DNA of 64,000 bases from Tetracentron sinense (taxonomy: Eukaryota > Streptophyta > Magnoliopsida > Trochodendrales > Trochodendraceae). Positions 27,201 to 39,700 of the stretch are shown one piece after another. The DNA is taken from NCBI GenBank assembly GCA_015143295.1, contig CM026555.1, positions 434,001-498,000 of the forward strand. The letters are read 5' to 3'. How positions within the stretch are numbered: the stretch's first letter is position 1; every line of letters begins with the position of its first letter. The position numbers were made by a program, and so were the translations under genes. Below the pieces are notes generated by a model. The model made no database searches and had not been told where the DNA came from. It saw only the letters and a list, made by a program, of their open reading frames with translations.

Positions 27201-30200
27201 TGATTCTACCTTTGTTCTTACTGTTATGCCTACCTCTTCAACAAGCTCTGCCTTATCTCGAGAGGAGGTTAATGTCTTTCAACGCTTTTTGTCTCGATTG
27301 GAGCCCTCCTCTACATCTACTGCATCATCCTTTGCTTATCAAGTACATCGGCTTCCGCCTATAATGTCATCCTTTCAACTCCCAGCCCAAACCTGGATCA
27401 TTGATTCAGGAGCCACTGATCACATGACAGGTATGTCCTCGCTTTTCTCTACTACCATATTTGTTCTGGTAAAGATAGAGTTAGGGTGGCTGATGGGACT
27501 CATTCCTCCATATTGGGAAAGGTTAGTATTGTTGCTACTCCCTCTATCCTTCTATCTTCTGTTTTACACGTTCCCAACTTTGCTACTAATCTTATGTCTA
27601 TGAGTAATATTACAAAATCTTTGAATTATAGTGTTACATTCTTTCCCACTCATTATCTTTTTCAGGATCTGGAGACGAGGAAGATAATTGGCAGTGGACA
27701 AGAGGAAGGAGGCCTATACTTGCTGGATGTTTTACCGCAATTGACTCATCAATCTTGTTTTAGCAGTAGCTCACAAGCTACTGATGTGATGCAGTGCCAT
27801 CAACGACTTGGGCATCCTCCTTTTTTGTTGTTTAAAGAAATTATTTCCACAGTTTGTTACTTCTTCAATTTTTGACTTGCATTGTGAACCTTATATCCTT
27901 GCAAAAAATTGTAGATCTTCATACTCTTTTCATGGAAATAGAAGCAGTGCACCTTTTCATATTATTCATTATGATGTTTAGGGACCTTCTCCCACTGTCT
28001 CCTTATTTGGTTACAAATACTTTGTCGCTTTTATTGATGATTATTCTCGAGTTATTTGGGTGGTACCTTCTTAAGGCTAAAAGTGAAGTCTTTTCTGCCT
28101 TTAAGACCTTTTTAACTCTGATTAGCACTCAGTTTGGCACACCCATCAAAGTCCTTAGATCAGATAATGGGGGGGAGTATATGTCTAGTGCCTTTACATC
28201 ATATCTGTCTGACCATGGGGTTGAACATCAAACTTCTTGTGTTCAAACCCTTGAACAAATGGGGTAGCAGAGAGGAAGAACCGTCACTTATGGAGATCAC
28301 TCAGTCCCTTCAATTCACCATGAATGTACCTAACTTCTTTTGATATGACGATTTGCTTACTACTGCTTTCTTGATGAATAGACTTCCCTCACGACTTCTG
28401 GACTATAGAGCAACCCTTGACCTCCTTCCTTCCCACATTTCTGCCTTTCTTATCTCACCCAAAATTTTTGGATGTATGTTATTATGTTCATATTCATCGC
28501 TCTGACAGGTCCAAACTTGATCCTAAGGCACTCAAATGCATCTTTCTCGGTTATTCACCTACTCAAAAAGGATACAACTGTTATCATCCCTTGGCTCGGA
28601 AGCGCTTGATATCCCTCGATGTCACCTTTTGTGAGACCACCCCTTTTAATTCGGTTTCGAAGACTCCTCTTTAGGGAGAGTATCTTGATGAAGAGTTGTC
28701 TTCCTCTGTGCCTCTCCCCATTCTTACTTCTGAGCATGATAGCAGGGGTGATCAAGCTAAGAGTCATTCTAGCAAAGATGTTGATTTGCTAGTTTACTCG
28801 AGACGACGACGAAAAGAGCTTTAACCTCCCTGCCAAGAAGTCTCCTCGGATCCACATGTTCTAGGTAATATTGAACCTCTTCCTATTTCCCCTGTTGTTG
28901 ATGATACTCATCTCCCTATTCCTTTAAGGAAAGGAACTCGCTCATGCACTCAACATCCTATTTCTCACTTTATCACCTATCACTGTGTTTTTTCTTCCTA
29001 TCGTGTCTTTGTCTCGTCTTTGTCCTGTCTCTATTCCTTGTAGCGTTCAAGAAGCCTTATTTGATCCGAAGTGGAAGAAAGCAATGCATGAAGAGATGCA
29101 AGCCCTAAAAAAAAATGGAACATGGGATGTAGTTGACCTTCTGAGTGGAAAAGAGCCAGTGGGATGCAAATGGATATTTAATTTGAAATACCAATCAGAT
29201 GGATCTGTAGAGAATTACAAAGCTAGGCTTGTGGCAAAGGGCTATACCCAGACTTATGGGATTGATTATCAAGAAATGTTTGCTCTTGTTACCAAGATGA
29301 ACTCCATTAGAGTTCTCATCTCCCTTTTGGCCAATCAAGGGTGGACCATGAAACAACTTGATGTAAAAAATGTTTTTCTTCATGGTGAGCTAAAGGAAGA
29401 ACTGTACATGTAGATTCCACCCAGGGTCAACTTTCCTTTAGCTAAAGACAAGGTTTGCAGGTTAAAGAAAGCCTTATATGGGCTGAAACAGTCTCCAAGG
29501 GCTTGGTTCGATAGGTTCAGAAGAGCGATGATTGTTTTTGGGTATAGACAAAGTCAAGCTGATCACACCCTATTCATTAAGCACGATCAAGGAAAAGTAT
29601 TTGCCCTAATTGTCTATATTAATGATATTGTTGTGAAAGGTAATGATCAGAGATTGACAGGCTAAAAAATCACCTAGCAAAAGAGTTTGAGATTAAAGAT
29701 CTGGGGGACTTGAAATATTTTCTAGGAATTGAAGTTGCTAGATTGAAGAAGAGTGTCTACCTATCTCAGAGGAAATATGTCCTAGACCTATTGAAAGAAA
29801 TAGGGATGATGGGGTGCAAGCCTAGTGCTACTCCTATTGAGCCAAACCACAAGTTGGGGGACAACAGTGAGGACTCCATATTTGACACAGGGAGATATCA
29901 AAGATTGGTTGGCAAATTTATCTATCTCTCCCTCACTCGTCCAAACATAGCTTATGTGGTGAGTGTGGTCAGTCAGTATATGCATGCTCCAAGGTCTTCT
30001 CACTTGGAAGCAGTTCATAGAATCCTCAGATTCCTGAAGTCCTCTCCAGGTAAAGGTCTCCTATTTGCTTGTCATGGTCATGTGAGGATAGATGCATACA
30101 CAGATGCTGATTGGGAAGGGTCAGTGTCCGATAGAAGATCTACTTCAAGATATTGCACTTTTGTGGGTGAAAACCTTATTTCTTGGAGTAAGAAGCAAGC

Positions 30201-30707
30201 TGTTGTCGCCAGATCTAGTGTAGGCAGAATTCAGAGCAATAACACATTATGTCTGTGAGCTTGTATGGTTGGAGATGATATTGGGGGAACTTGGTCTTTC
30301 CTCTCAGAGGTCTATGAGGTTGTACTGTTTAGTATTACATACAACCCTGTGCAACACGACCGAACTAAGCATATTGAGGTGGATACACTTTATTAAGGAA
30401 AAGCTTAGTTCGGGAATTATTTGTACTCCTTTTGTGAAGACTGGAGACCAACTAGCTGACATCTTAACCAAAGAAGTGGGGAGTCCTCAATTTCACACCA
30501 ACATAGGCAATCTGGGCATGTTAGACATTTTCGCACCAACTTGAGGGGGAGTGTTGAGAATATGTTTGTGTATGATAAGAGCATTTATGTCCAGTCTTTT
30601 TCTCTTTTTTTTCCTTCATTACTTGTAAGGGTATTTATGTAATTTGGGTTCAATACAGAGAATAGATCAAAAGGAGGCTTTCATACGAAAGACCTCACTC
30701 TCTTCCC

Positions 30708-30748
<41 letters not shown>

Positions 30749-33700
30749 TCCCATCCAAACCCTAACCTAGAAGTTCTCTCATTTCCAAGTTCTGGTCCTC
30801 CTAAGAACCATTGCTCGACTCTTTAAATAGTATTCTGGCACTGACTTTCGCGACATGAACACTAATCTTTAGTCCATTAAGCCGATCTTTAGCCTTTCTA
30901 TGCCATCAGCTATCATTCACTTCACCCATGAAGCATCATCAGTTACAATTCCGTTCGTCAAACCAGACCCATCTTTCATCTGAACATGAAATTCATCTCA
31001 TATGACGAGGCTCGCAAGCCAACCGTATCTAATACCCCACTTCCTCTGTTGTTTGAGCCCTTACTTTATGCATACAAGCATCGGCGTGTCGTCCCATACC
31101 AACAAATTGTTGTCCCAACACTTAATACCTACATCAAAAGTCACAAACACACCAAACATCCTCCGATACATCGCGGTCAGCAACCCCACACGTTACTCAA
31201 AACCGCTATTAAAATATAGTTACACAAGTCTTCTAGTAACTTAAGGTGTGCCTCGCAAGGCATGGCTCACAAGACATCTGCTTCCCATACAGCACCTCTA
31301 CAGTGTACTTTATCTCTACATGTTAGTACCTTCGAACTTGAAACATACCCTTGTTTCACCAACACCAGGCATCCACTAATGCATTTTGGCCAACAACCCT
31401 ACACGTTGCTTAGAAACAAGTCGTATCTCTTCTTATGTGATTCTGTAATCGAACTCAATCCATTGAGTCATGAACTCTTGTGGCCAACAACATGCTCTTT
31501 TGTCTGAAGTCATCATACATTTCTTTCTTTCTTTTTTCTTTTTTCAATTTTATCTCATTGCCTTCTTTAAGGTCTTTTTGCTTGTTTCTCTTTTTCTGTT
31601 TTCTTTTGGCATGATTCTTCACTAAGTGCAAGCATACCCAAACTTGAGTTGCTCGTCTTTTGTTCTATCGCTACCAGATTTTTGAGGTTTCGCAATCCCA
31701 TGCTCGCCCTTTATCCAGTTCTTGGGGCCTGACAACAGTCGCCTTGGATTTACAACCCTTGCTTGAACCATGCATACACTAGTACCTCAAATGGGCAACA
31801 CGCCATTGTTACAGTACGATTACCTGGGTACTTACCAAAACTTACTTTCCCTAGTGCTCCCCCACTCAAGATTGCATCATATCTCTTCCTTCTGGTTGTG
31901 CCTCTCTAGTACCTCAACTCCTTTGAGTCTTCACCCTGAGATGGTAACCATCCACCCACTTGCAGCCTTTTGCAACTGAGCTTCCTGACTTGCCTCGAGT
32001 GTATAATTACTCAAGACTACTGGCAACATGACAACGTCGGTTGTGCAACTCTAGTACCTCGACTCCTTTGAGTCTTCACTTTGAGTACATCTCCAATCTT
32101 AAACTCCATTATTGTGTCATCATCCGTTGAAGGTCTCCAACTTTGCATCGCGTGCATGGCACGTTTGTGTTTCTATAGTTGTCTTCACTTACCACTAAGA
32201 ATAAAACATGGTAGCCCCACTTGGGGGACTACAAGCAGCATCACTCACTACCCAGTGTCACCCACTCACATGCTCTACCTACGAATCATCAAGACGTTCA
32301 CTGATAAGCACTGAATTCCTTTCCCATTGGCTACTTATCCATTAGTAGCTTTGATCTAACATAGAATTGCATTAGAATCCAACCCATGTCATTGTTGAAC
32401 ATTGTCTCGATCCTGAGTAAGTCTCCCACAACAAACCTGTTCGATAAAAGCCAACAAAACAATTGGCCATTAGCCCTCCCAATACTCGAAACCACTACAA
32501 CTGCTTTGTGGCCAGAGACAGGTGGAGACAACACCGACAAGGAGGTCCTCCAAGTCCAGCTACGGGTACGTCCTTTTCCCCTAGTTTCTACTTTTCCTCC
32601 ACTCTTCCAAATCCTTCTCAATTTGTTTTCTTTTTTCCTTCTTCTTTACTTCTCAATTAGATTGCAACTTCTTCTATTTTGGTATTTCCCATGGATTCAT
32701 GTGTTTGTTTGTTTTTTTTTAATGATATCACACGATATATGGGATATATCATGCGATATATCTCATATATCGCGAAACATCTAACGAAAAAAAGTAAAAA
32801 CAAAATCACAATGTGTTCTGAAAATATTGCACGATATTTACGAAATATCGTGCGATATTTCGGATATTTCAATCGAAATATTCGAATATTTGTAAAAACT
32901 AGAATTCTTGGTCTAGATGTGTTGAGACCCTCCGAAATCGATACATATCGTCGAAATATACGAAATTTCGACGATATTTTGAACCTTGTTGATACCAACT
33001 GTCACGGTCCAACACTTTTTCTCACAAAGCAACTATGCAGAGCTCCAATAAAAAAAATGGTATCAAAGCTATCTGGTGTGCATGGGGAATGACCTATGGT
33101 CGTGCTCGAGAGTATCAGGCCATGTTTGCCTTGATCGGGGAACCTTATTGGCATGGAGATGCTCGGAATGGAACCTTGATGACGTAGGAACCCTATGAGT
33201 TGGTCGAGTGTCATGAGCAACACAATGAAGGGACAAATAGGCTAGCTGAGCGTGGCTTAGTGGATGGGACTCAGTAACGAGTTTCCCCTGTAATAACATC
33301 AAGATATGAGGCAGTGGTTGGATTTGGTGTCCAAATAGTGTAAGGCTGGCTTTGGTTGGATGATGACCGGAGCGCCACACAGTTGTGTGCTGACGTCAAC
33401 ATGAGGTCATCCTCGACCATGACTCATGCCTGAAAAAAACTTGGTTTCTAAGTAATTCCAGTCAATCATTCACATTTTTAAGAGATCAATAGATGGGTGT
33501 TTGATTCATTTTGGTTTTTTTTGGAAAATGACTTCAAGAACGGTGAATATGCTCAATGGTGGTCATCCAACCCTTGGATTGAAGATCCCCCACAAAGGAG
33601 TGGTTGTTTTTCCCTCTTGAATCATTCCATAGGCCTTGATCCAAGGCTCCTTGAGGTGCTGTTACACCTCTTTCTTCTGGACAGCCCCCCCCCCCCAAAG

Positions 33701-36700
33701 TCATGTATTTGGCTGTTTTTTTTCCTCTGTTCTGCTGCTGTTACCACCACTGCTATACCCCTTTTACAGCTGCTAACAGCCCTTAGTATGCCCCTAACGG
33801 TCTCTATTACAGCCCCTATTCCCTCTTCTCTTTGATGCCTTCTATCAGCCCCTGTTTCAGCATATCCATCCCTGTCCCAGCCCCTATGTTTGCACTTGTA
33901 ACAGCCCCTGTTGAGCTCTATATTGGAGGTCATTCGAAGATGGGTTATCTTACCCGGTGAGACTTCTAAGCCCCCATCTGGTGCTACTGATATTGCAAAA
34001 TGGGAGGCAGAAAATTGCAATACTTTGAGTTGTGGCTTTTCGACTCCATGGAACCACATTTTGCTGCGAACTATATATTCTATAAGAGTGCCTATGCGCT
34101 TTGACAAGCTCTCAAGGAAACTTATGCTCTTGCGGAAAACGATGTACGCATTTATCAGATTACACGATAGATTGCCCACTTTTAACAAGGAGATAGTACC
34201 ATTTTTATTATTTTGGAGCTCTTCAGCGTCGCAAGGAAAAGTTGAGTCATTATGAGTTACTTTCTGAGCTGTCAGCTCTACCACTCCGCTGATACCTCAA
34301 GATCACACTGCCTTTGCTACTGACTTTCGTCCTTCCATGGGCCACGGTGGGGGGCCTACTCTTGATAAGGGTCGTCATGGTCGCTCTACTACTCCTTGCT
34401 CTCACTGTGGTATAGTGGGACATGATCGTGACAATTGTTAGCGTCTTCATGAATATCCAGCCGATTACCAGTCTTGTTCTTCAGCTCACATTGTAGAGAC
34501 TAAAGCTAATGATTCTTCCCTTGCGGCCTCTTGTGGTGCAGCCAATACTTTGGATTCCATGAGAGCACAAGTTGCTGAAATGATTCAAGGTGAGTTAAGC
34601 TTACAAACTCCATCTGCCTCCCAAGCTCCTTTTGCTAATACAGATGCAACATCATCCCTTGCAATCTCAGGTATCTATGCTCCCTCTACTTATGTAGCCA
34701 TCACCACGTCTTCCTCTTCTCGTTGGGTCATTGACTCAGGCGCCACTGATCACATGACAGGTGAGTAACAAGGTTACTCTATTTATTCACCTCCATCTAC
34801 TAACGCCCAGGTTTGGTTGGCATATGGTTCCTCTACTTCTATTCTAGGAGTGGGAACCATTAATGTCTCCACATCTCTCTCTTTGTCTAATGTTTTACAC
34901 GTTCCTCATTTATCTTCTAACCTCATTTCAGCTAGTTGTCTTGCCAAGAAATTAAATTGTTGTGCTATCTTTTATCCCTCTCATTGTCTCTTTCAAGACC
35001 TAACTATGAGGAGAATTGTTGGTAGAGGCGTGAAAAAAGGCGAACTGTATTACCTTGACACTACTCATGACCCATCTGCTGCTGCTACTACTGTTTTTGT
35101 TTTTCCTTTTCAGGTGTTGCTAGTCATGATACTTTTCGTCTGTGGCATGCTAAACTTGGACATGTTGGTTCTAAACTTTATGTTCTTTACTTCCTAATTT
35201 TAGTAAACTTTGTTCCTCATCTAAATTCCAATGTGATATTTGTGAGCTTACTAAACATGTTTGCACTGTTTATCCTTCTCGCATGCATCGATGTCGGTTT
35301 ATTTTTAAGTTAGTTCACTCTGATGTTTGGGGTCCGTCCCAAATCATATCCATTAATGGTTTCCATTATTATGTCACTTTTATTGATGACTATACTCGGG
35401 TTACTTGGGTTTACCTTATGAAGTCTAAGGCTGAAGTGTTCTCCATATTCTAGGAATTTCATTATGTGATTATTACCCAGTTTGGTGGCCCACTTAAAGC
35501 CCTTCGATCTAAGAATGGTGGAGTACTGAGTACTTTTGTTCAATACCTCCGAACTCATGGTATTAGCCATCCCCATCAGTTTACTTGTCCTTACAAACCG
35601 CAACAAAATGGTGTTGCTAAGCATAAGAATCGTCATTTGGTTGGCGTCACTTGTTCCTTCTTGCAAGGTATGAAAGTACCTAAAACCTACTGGTTGATGG
35701 CACTTCTTACTGTGTGTTTTATCATCAACCGAGTTTCTTCTCATATACTTGAAGGTCTCAACCCCCATCAACTTCTTTGTCCTTCCGTCCCTGCTTTTCC
35801 CCTTGAGCCTCGTGTATTTGGCTATACTTGTTTTGTTCAGGATCTTCATCCAAGTCGTCAAAAGTTGGATGATAAGGCCATTCGTTTTGTCTTTGTTGGT
35901 TATCTTGGATTTAAAGGCTAATGGTGTTATGATCCTCAGTCCCGTCATTCCTATCTCTCTATGGATATTATCTTTTTCGAGATTATTCCTTATTTCTCTC
36001 TTGTTGCTTCTCCTGCACCAAATGTCTCTTTGCCTTTACCTATTCTTGTGGATCTTCCCCCGTAGACGGAGTATTTTACATACACTCACCGATGGTTACC
36101 TGGTTCTTCTTCTGATGTGCCTCTGCCTCAGTCCTCTATGCAGGCCACTCCTCTAGGTACCTCCCGCCTTACTTTTATTCCTATTCATTATTCTGATATT
36201 TCTCCTATTGATGCTTATGATCTTGAGTCGCCTATTGCTAATCGTAACAGAGTTCATACCTATATTATTCTATATTCCAATGCCAAGTTTGTTTGTTATC
36301 AGGTTGTTTCTCCTTCCTACCAGACCATCCTATCAAGTATTGACATTGTGGCAATTTCGCGCTCTGTCCATGATGCCCTTCTTCACTCTGCATGGAAGGC
36401 TGATGTGGTCGAAGAGATTGATGCCCTACTAAGTAATCATACTTGGGGTATGGTCGGTCACTCTTCCATCCGAAAAGATAATTGTGGGTTGTCGATGGCT
36501 TTTCACTGTCAAGAATAATTCTAATGGTAGTATTGCTTGGTATAAGGCCCGTCTTGTGGCACAAGCCTTCACTCAGACCTATGGTATTGCCTATGATGCT
36601 ACTTCTGGTCATGTGGCCAAACTGAAATTTGTTTGTGTCTTGATCTCTCTTGCAGCCAACCAGAATTGGCCCCTCTATCAGTTAGACATTAAGAATGTCT

Positions 36701-39700
36701 TTTCTTCATGATCATCTCACCGATGAGGTATATATAGATCCCCTTCCAAGCTTTCTACTTCAGGGAGAGTCTGGGAAGGTTTGTAGACTTCACAAGTCTA
36801 TTTATGGTCTGAAGCAGTCGCCTCAAGTTTTGGTTCCATCGTTTCAATGGAGCAGTTCTTAGAATGGATTTCACAGATCTCATTCTGACCATACTCTTCA
36901 TCCATTCATGCACCACCAGCCGCACTACTCTTCTAGTTTATGTCGATGATACCATCCTAACTGGAGATGACACTTCTTTCATCTCTCATGTGAAGCATGA
37001 GTTTGGTCATATTTTTTATGTCAAAGACCTAGGCACTCTAAAGTATTTTCTTAGCCTAGAGATTGCTCGCTCCAAGAAATGATTTTTTTCTCATAACGTA
37101 AGTATGCTCTTGATCTGTTGGGTGATACCGGTATGATTGGGTGTAAACCCGCCAATTCTCCTATGGATCCAAAGTTTTCGTTGCATGATATTGAGGGTGA
37201 TCTACTTCCTGATCCTCACGAGTATCAGCGTCTTGTGGGCCGCTTGATTTATCTCACTCTCACACGACCAAACATTACCTTTGTAGTCAGCATAGTTAGT
37301 CAGTTCATGCATGTTCCCTGATCGGTGCTAATTGTTACACATTTATGCACCTTAAACTAAACTTGTTAGCTCCTTAGAGTATTCTTTTAGACCGTTTTAC
37401 GGTGCCCGATTGTCTTTGTTGATTTCAAGTTAATACGAGGAAAAGAAGATAAAATTGAAGATTTAAAGACTTCAAAGACTTAGAAGAGCTTCAACCATGT
37501 GGAAGACAAAAGAAAGAAGAAATTCAGAAAAGTCAGAGCCCTACGACCAATCGTGACCTATGTGCGATTGATCGCAGGTCTGTACCTTGCGGCCGATGAT
37601 AATATCTGCGACTGATCGCAAGTTTAGCAGAGAATTTTTGGAGAATTCACCTGAGTGCGATCGATCACAGGTGTTTTGCGATCGATTGCAGATTGGTGTT
37701 TTGGCCTCATAATTCATTTACGGAAGAGAGGTGTTTGAGTCCTATTGGGGTTCCAAAAACCCTAATTCGAGAGGAAACCCTCTTTCTATAAATAGGGAGG
37801 CCATTAGCCATAAAAAGTGTTGAGAATTTTGGAATTTGAAGAAAGAAGAAGCTCTAGAGATCAAGGAAGCTTAAGGATGAGTTCTTCGTGTTTGTCTATA
37901 AAGACGATGTTCCCTTCCCTCGCGATGAACTAACTCTCCATTCTAGGGTTTCGATGAAACCCTAGCCAAGAAACTGTGTCGTTCTTTTGTTTTTATTTAG
38001 ATTTCTCAAGTGTAAGACATTAATTGCATAATGAGATGGTTGTTTCAACAACCGATTTTATTGATTTATATTCGATCTTAATGGAATTTATATCCTTGTC
38101 TTAGGTGTTAGGAAATTAAAATTGAAATCACTTATGTTAATTGTCTATAGAAGTTAATGTGAGTTTTATGCAATGGTTTTAATATATCAAGAGATTAGAT
38201 CCTAAGATATTTTATGCTAAGGGAAGACGAGTGATTTCACTGCCCTAGTTTAATGTGTATCACTCGTGTCAACCGAAGATAAGATATGCTTAGGATTTGA
38301 TCTTTTGTATCTTTCTTGATCTTTAGAGGGGACGTGTCGTCACTCTCACTGTAATATTTGCAATTCGAGAAAGCTGAGTAAACACAATGCGAGATCAGTT
38401 ATGATGATAGTGGTGGATTCAAACGCCTTAAATCTTCTCTCTGAAAGATTTCAAAAACCTTTAGTTGATTCCATAATTGAAAGTCATTAGTTTAATTTTG
38501 TTCTAGTTTAATTAGATTTAAAATCAACTTTTCTCACATATTAATTTAGAATTAATCTCAAGAAAAAGACAATGAAACCAGTGCAGTCCTTAGAGGTTCG
38601 ACACCCTTACTAGTAACTATTCTACGGAATTATTACTACAAGGTATAATTAAATTGCGTAACGACCACTCCCCATATCCCTCATCTAGTTGTTGCTCATT
38701 GTATTATCCAATATATCAAGTCTAGTCCTAGTTATGGGCTTGTATATCGCTTTCATGGTCATCTCGAGATTTTGGATATACGGATGTTGATTGGGCTAGA
38801 TCTACTACTGACTGTCGTTCGACCTCAGGACACAACACCTTTCTTGGAGGCAATTTAGTTGCATGGAAAATCAAAAAACAACTTGTGGTTTCTCATTCTA
38901 GTGTTGAGGCAAAATATTGCACTTGTGAAATTTTGTGGTTTCAGACTTTTCAATCTGAGCTGGGGTTTCTTAATAAAAACTCAATGTCCTTATACTGTGA
39001 TAATGAGTCTTGCTACAAAGCATCTGATTCAGTACTTAATGAGCGGACCAAGCACATTGAGGTTGATATCTATTTGGTGAGAGAAAGTTCGAGATGGTTC
39101 TTTATCTTCTTCACAATAGCTTGTTGACAAATTCACCAAGGCTATTGGGCTTGGTCTTCTTCAGGATGTCACTGTCAAGCTGGGCATATTTTATGTATTA
39201 GTTGTGGTGTGCAAGTGTAATGGGGTATATTTGTCATTTTCTATTGTCAACTTAATATAAAAAGGCTAGTAAGCTTTTTCCCTAACTCAGTCATTTACCA
39301 CAAATCCTTTCTCTTCTTCTTCTTCACTCTCAAACCCTAAATCTAAAACCCTAAAACTCTAAACCTAACTTTATTCATTCTACTTTTAGATCGTCTACCT
39401 TAGTCTTGTCAAATATTTTTCATTCTTTTCTCTTTCACTGGCTTACATTATATAGCGCCTCTCCCAGAAATCAGCTACCCAAATCTCCTAAATTATCACC
39501 TTCAAGTCCCCAAGTTTCTCTCATCTTAAATAACTAATTACAGCCTCAACCCACTACTCACTATATTTATCGAATCAAAACTCATTCAAGATATGACCTT
39601 CCTTATTCTCTATCTATACTACTCTATCCCTACGCTAAAATTATCATCTAATCTCTCACACATACACCCATTTATTCATACCTAAGAGGGACCCTATAAA

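Larger units (their letters stand above)
25354..30790 (+). mobile_element. Full-length but decayed Copia element
   Basis: A 5.4 kb element with both LTRs (230 and 239 bp), primer-binding site TGGTATCAGAGC at 25584, and purine tract TTGAGGGGGAG before the 3' LTR. Domain order is that of Copia: gag, zinc knuckle, protease, integrase, RT, RNase H. Flanks TCTAG and TCTGG are a plausible 5-bp target duplication with one mismatch. About ten breaks. The LTRs show roughly a dozen substitutions in about 200 aligned bases, near 6%, so the insertion is probably a few million years old. Confidence 0.88.
33900..39430 (+). mobile_element. Copia element remnant split by a solo LTR
   Basis: Plus-strand fossil. 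Gag with [20 protein letters not shown] (about 33957); protease [13 protein letters not shown] (about 34724); integrase (about 35290-35920) with [19 protein letters not shown] (about 36400-37090) with [14 protein letters not shown]; RNase H (about 38690-39130). A 3' LTR seems to start TGTAATGGGG at 39216. No matching 5' LTR was found. It is interrupted at 37319-38667. More than ten breaks, so older than the 25354 element. Confidence 0.8.

Noticed and set aside
33622-34284. A long minus-strand open frame (220 codons).
   Set aside because: It runs antisense to the gag of the plus-strand Copia remnant and low-complexity DNA and has no recognisable domain.
35310-35948. A 212-codon minus-strand frame.
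   Set aside because: It is antisense to recognisable Copia integrase on the plus strand.
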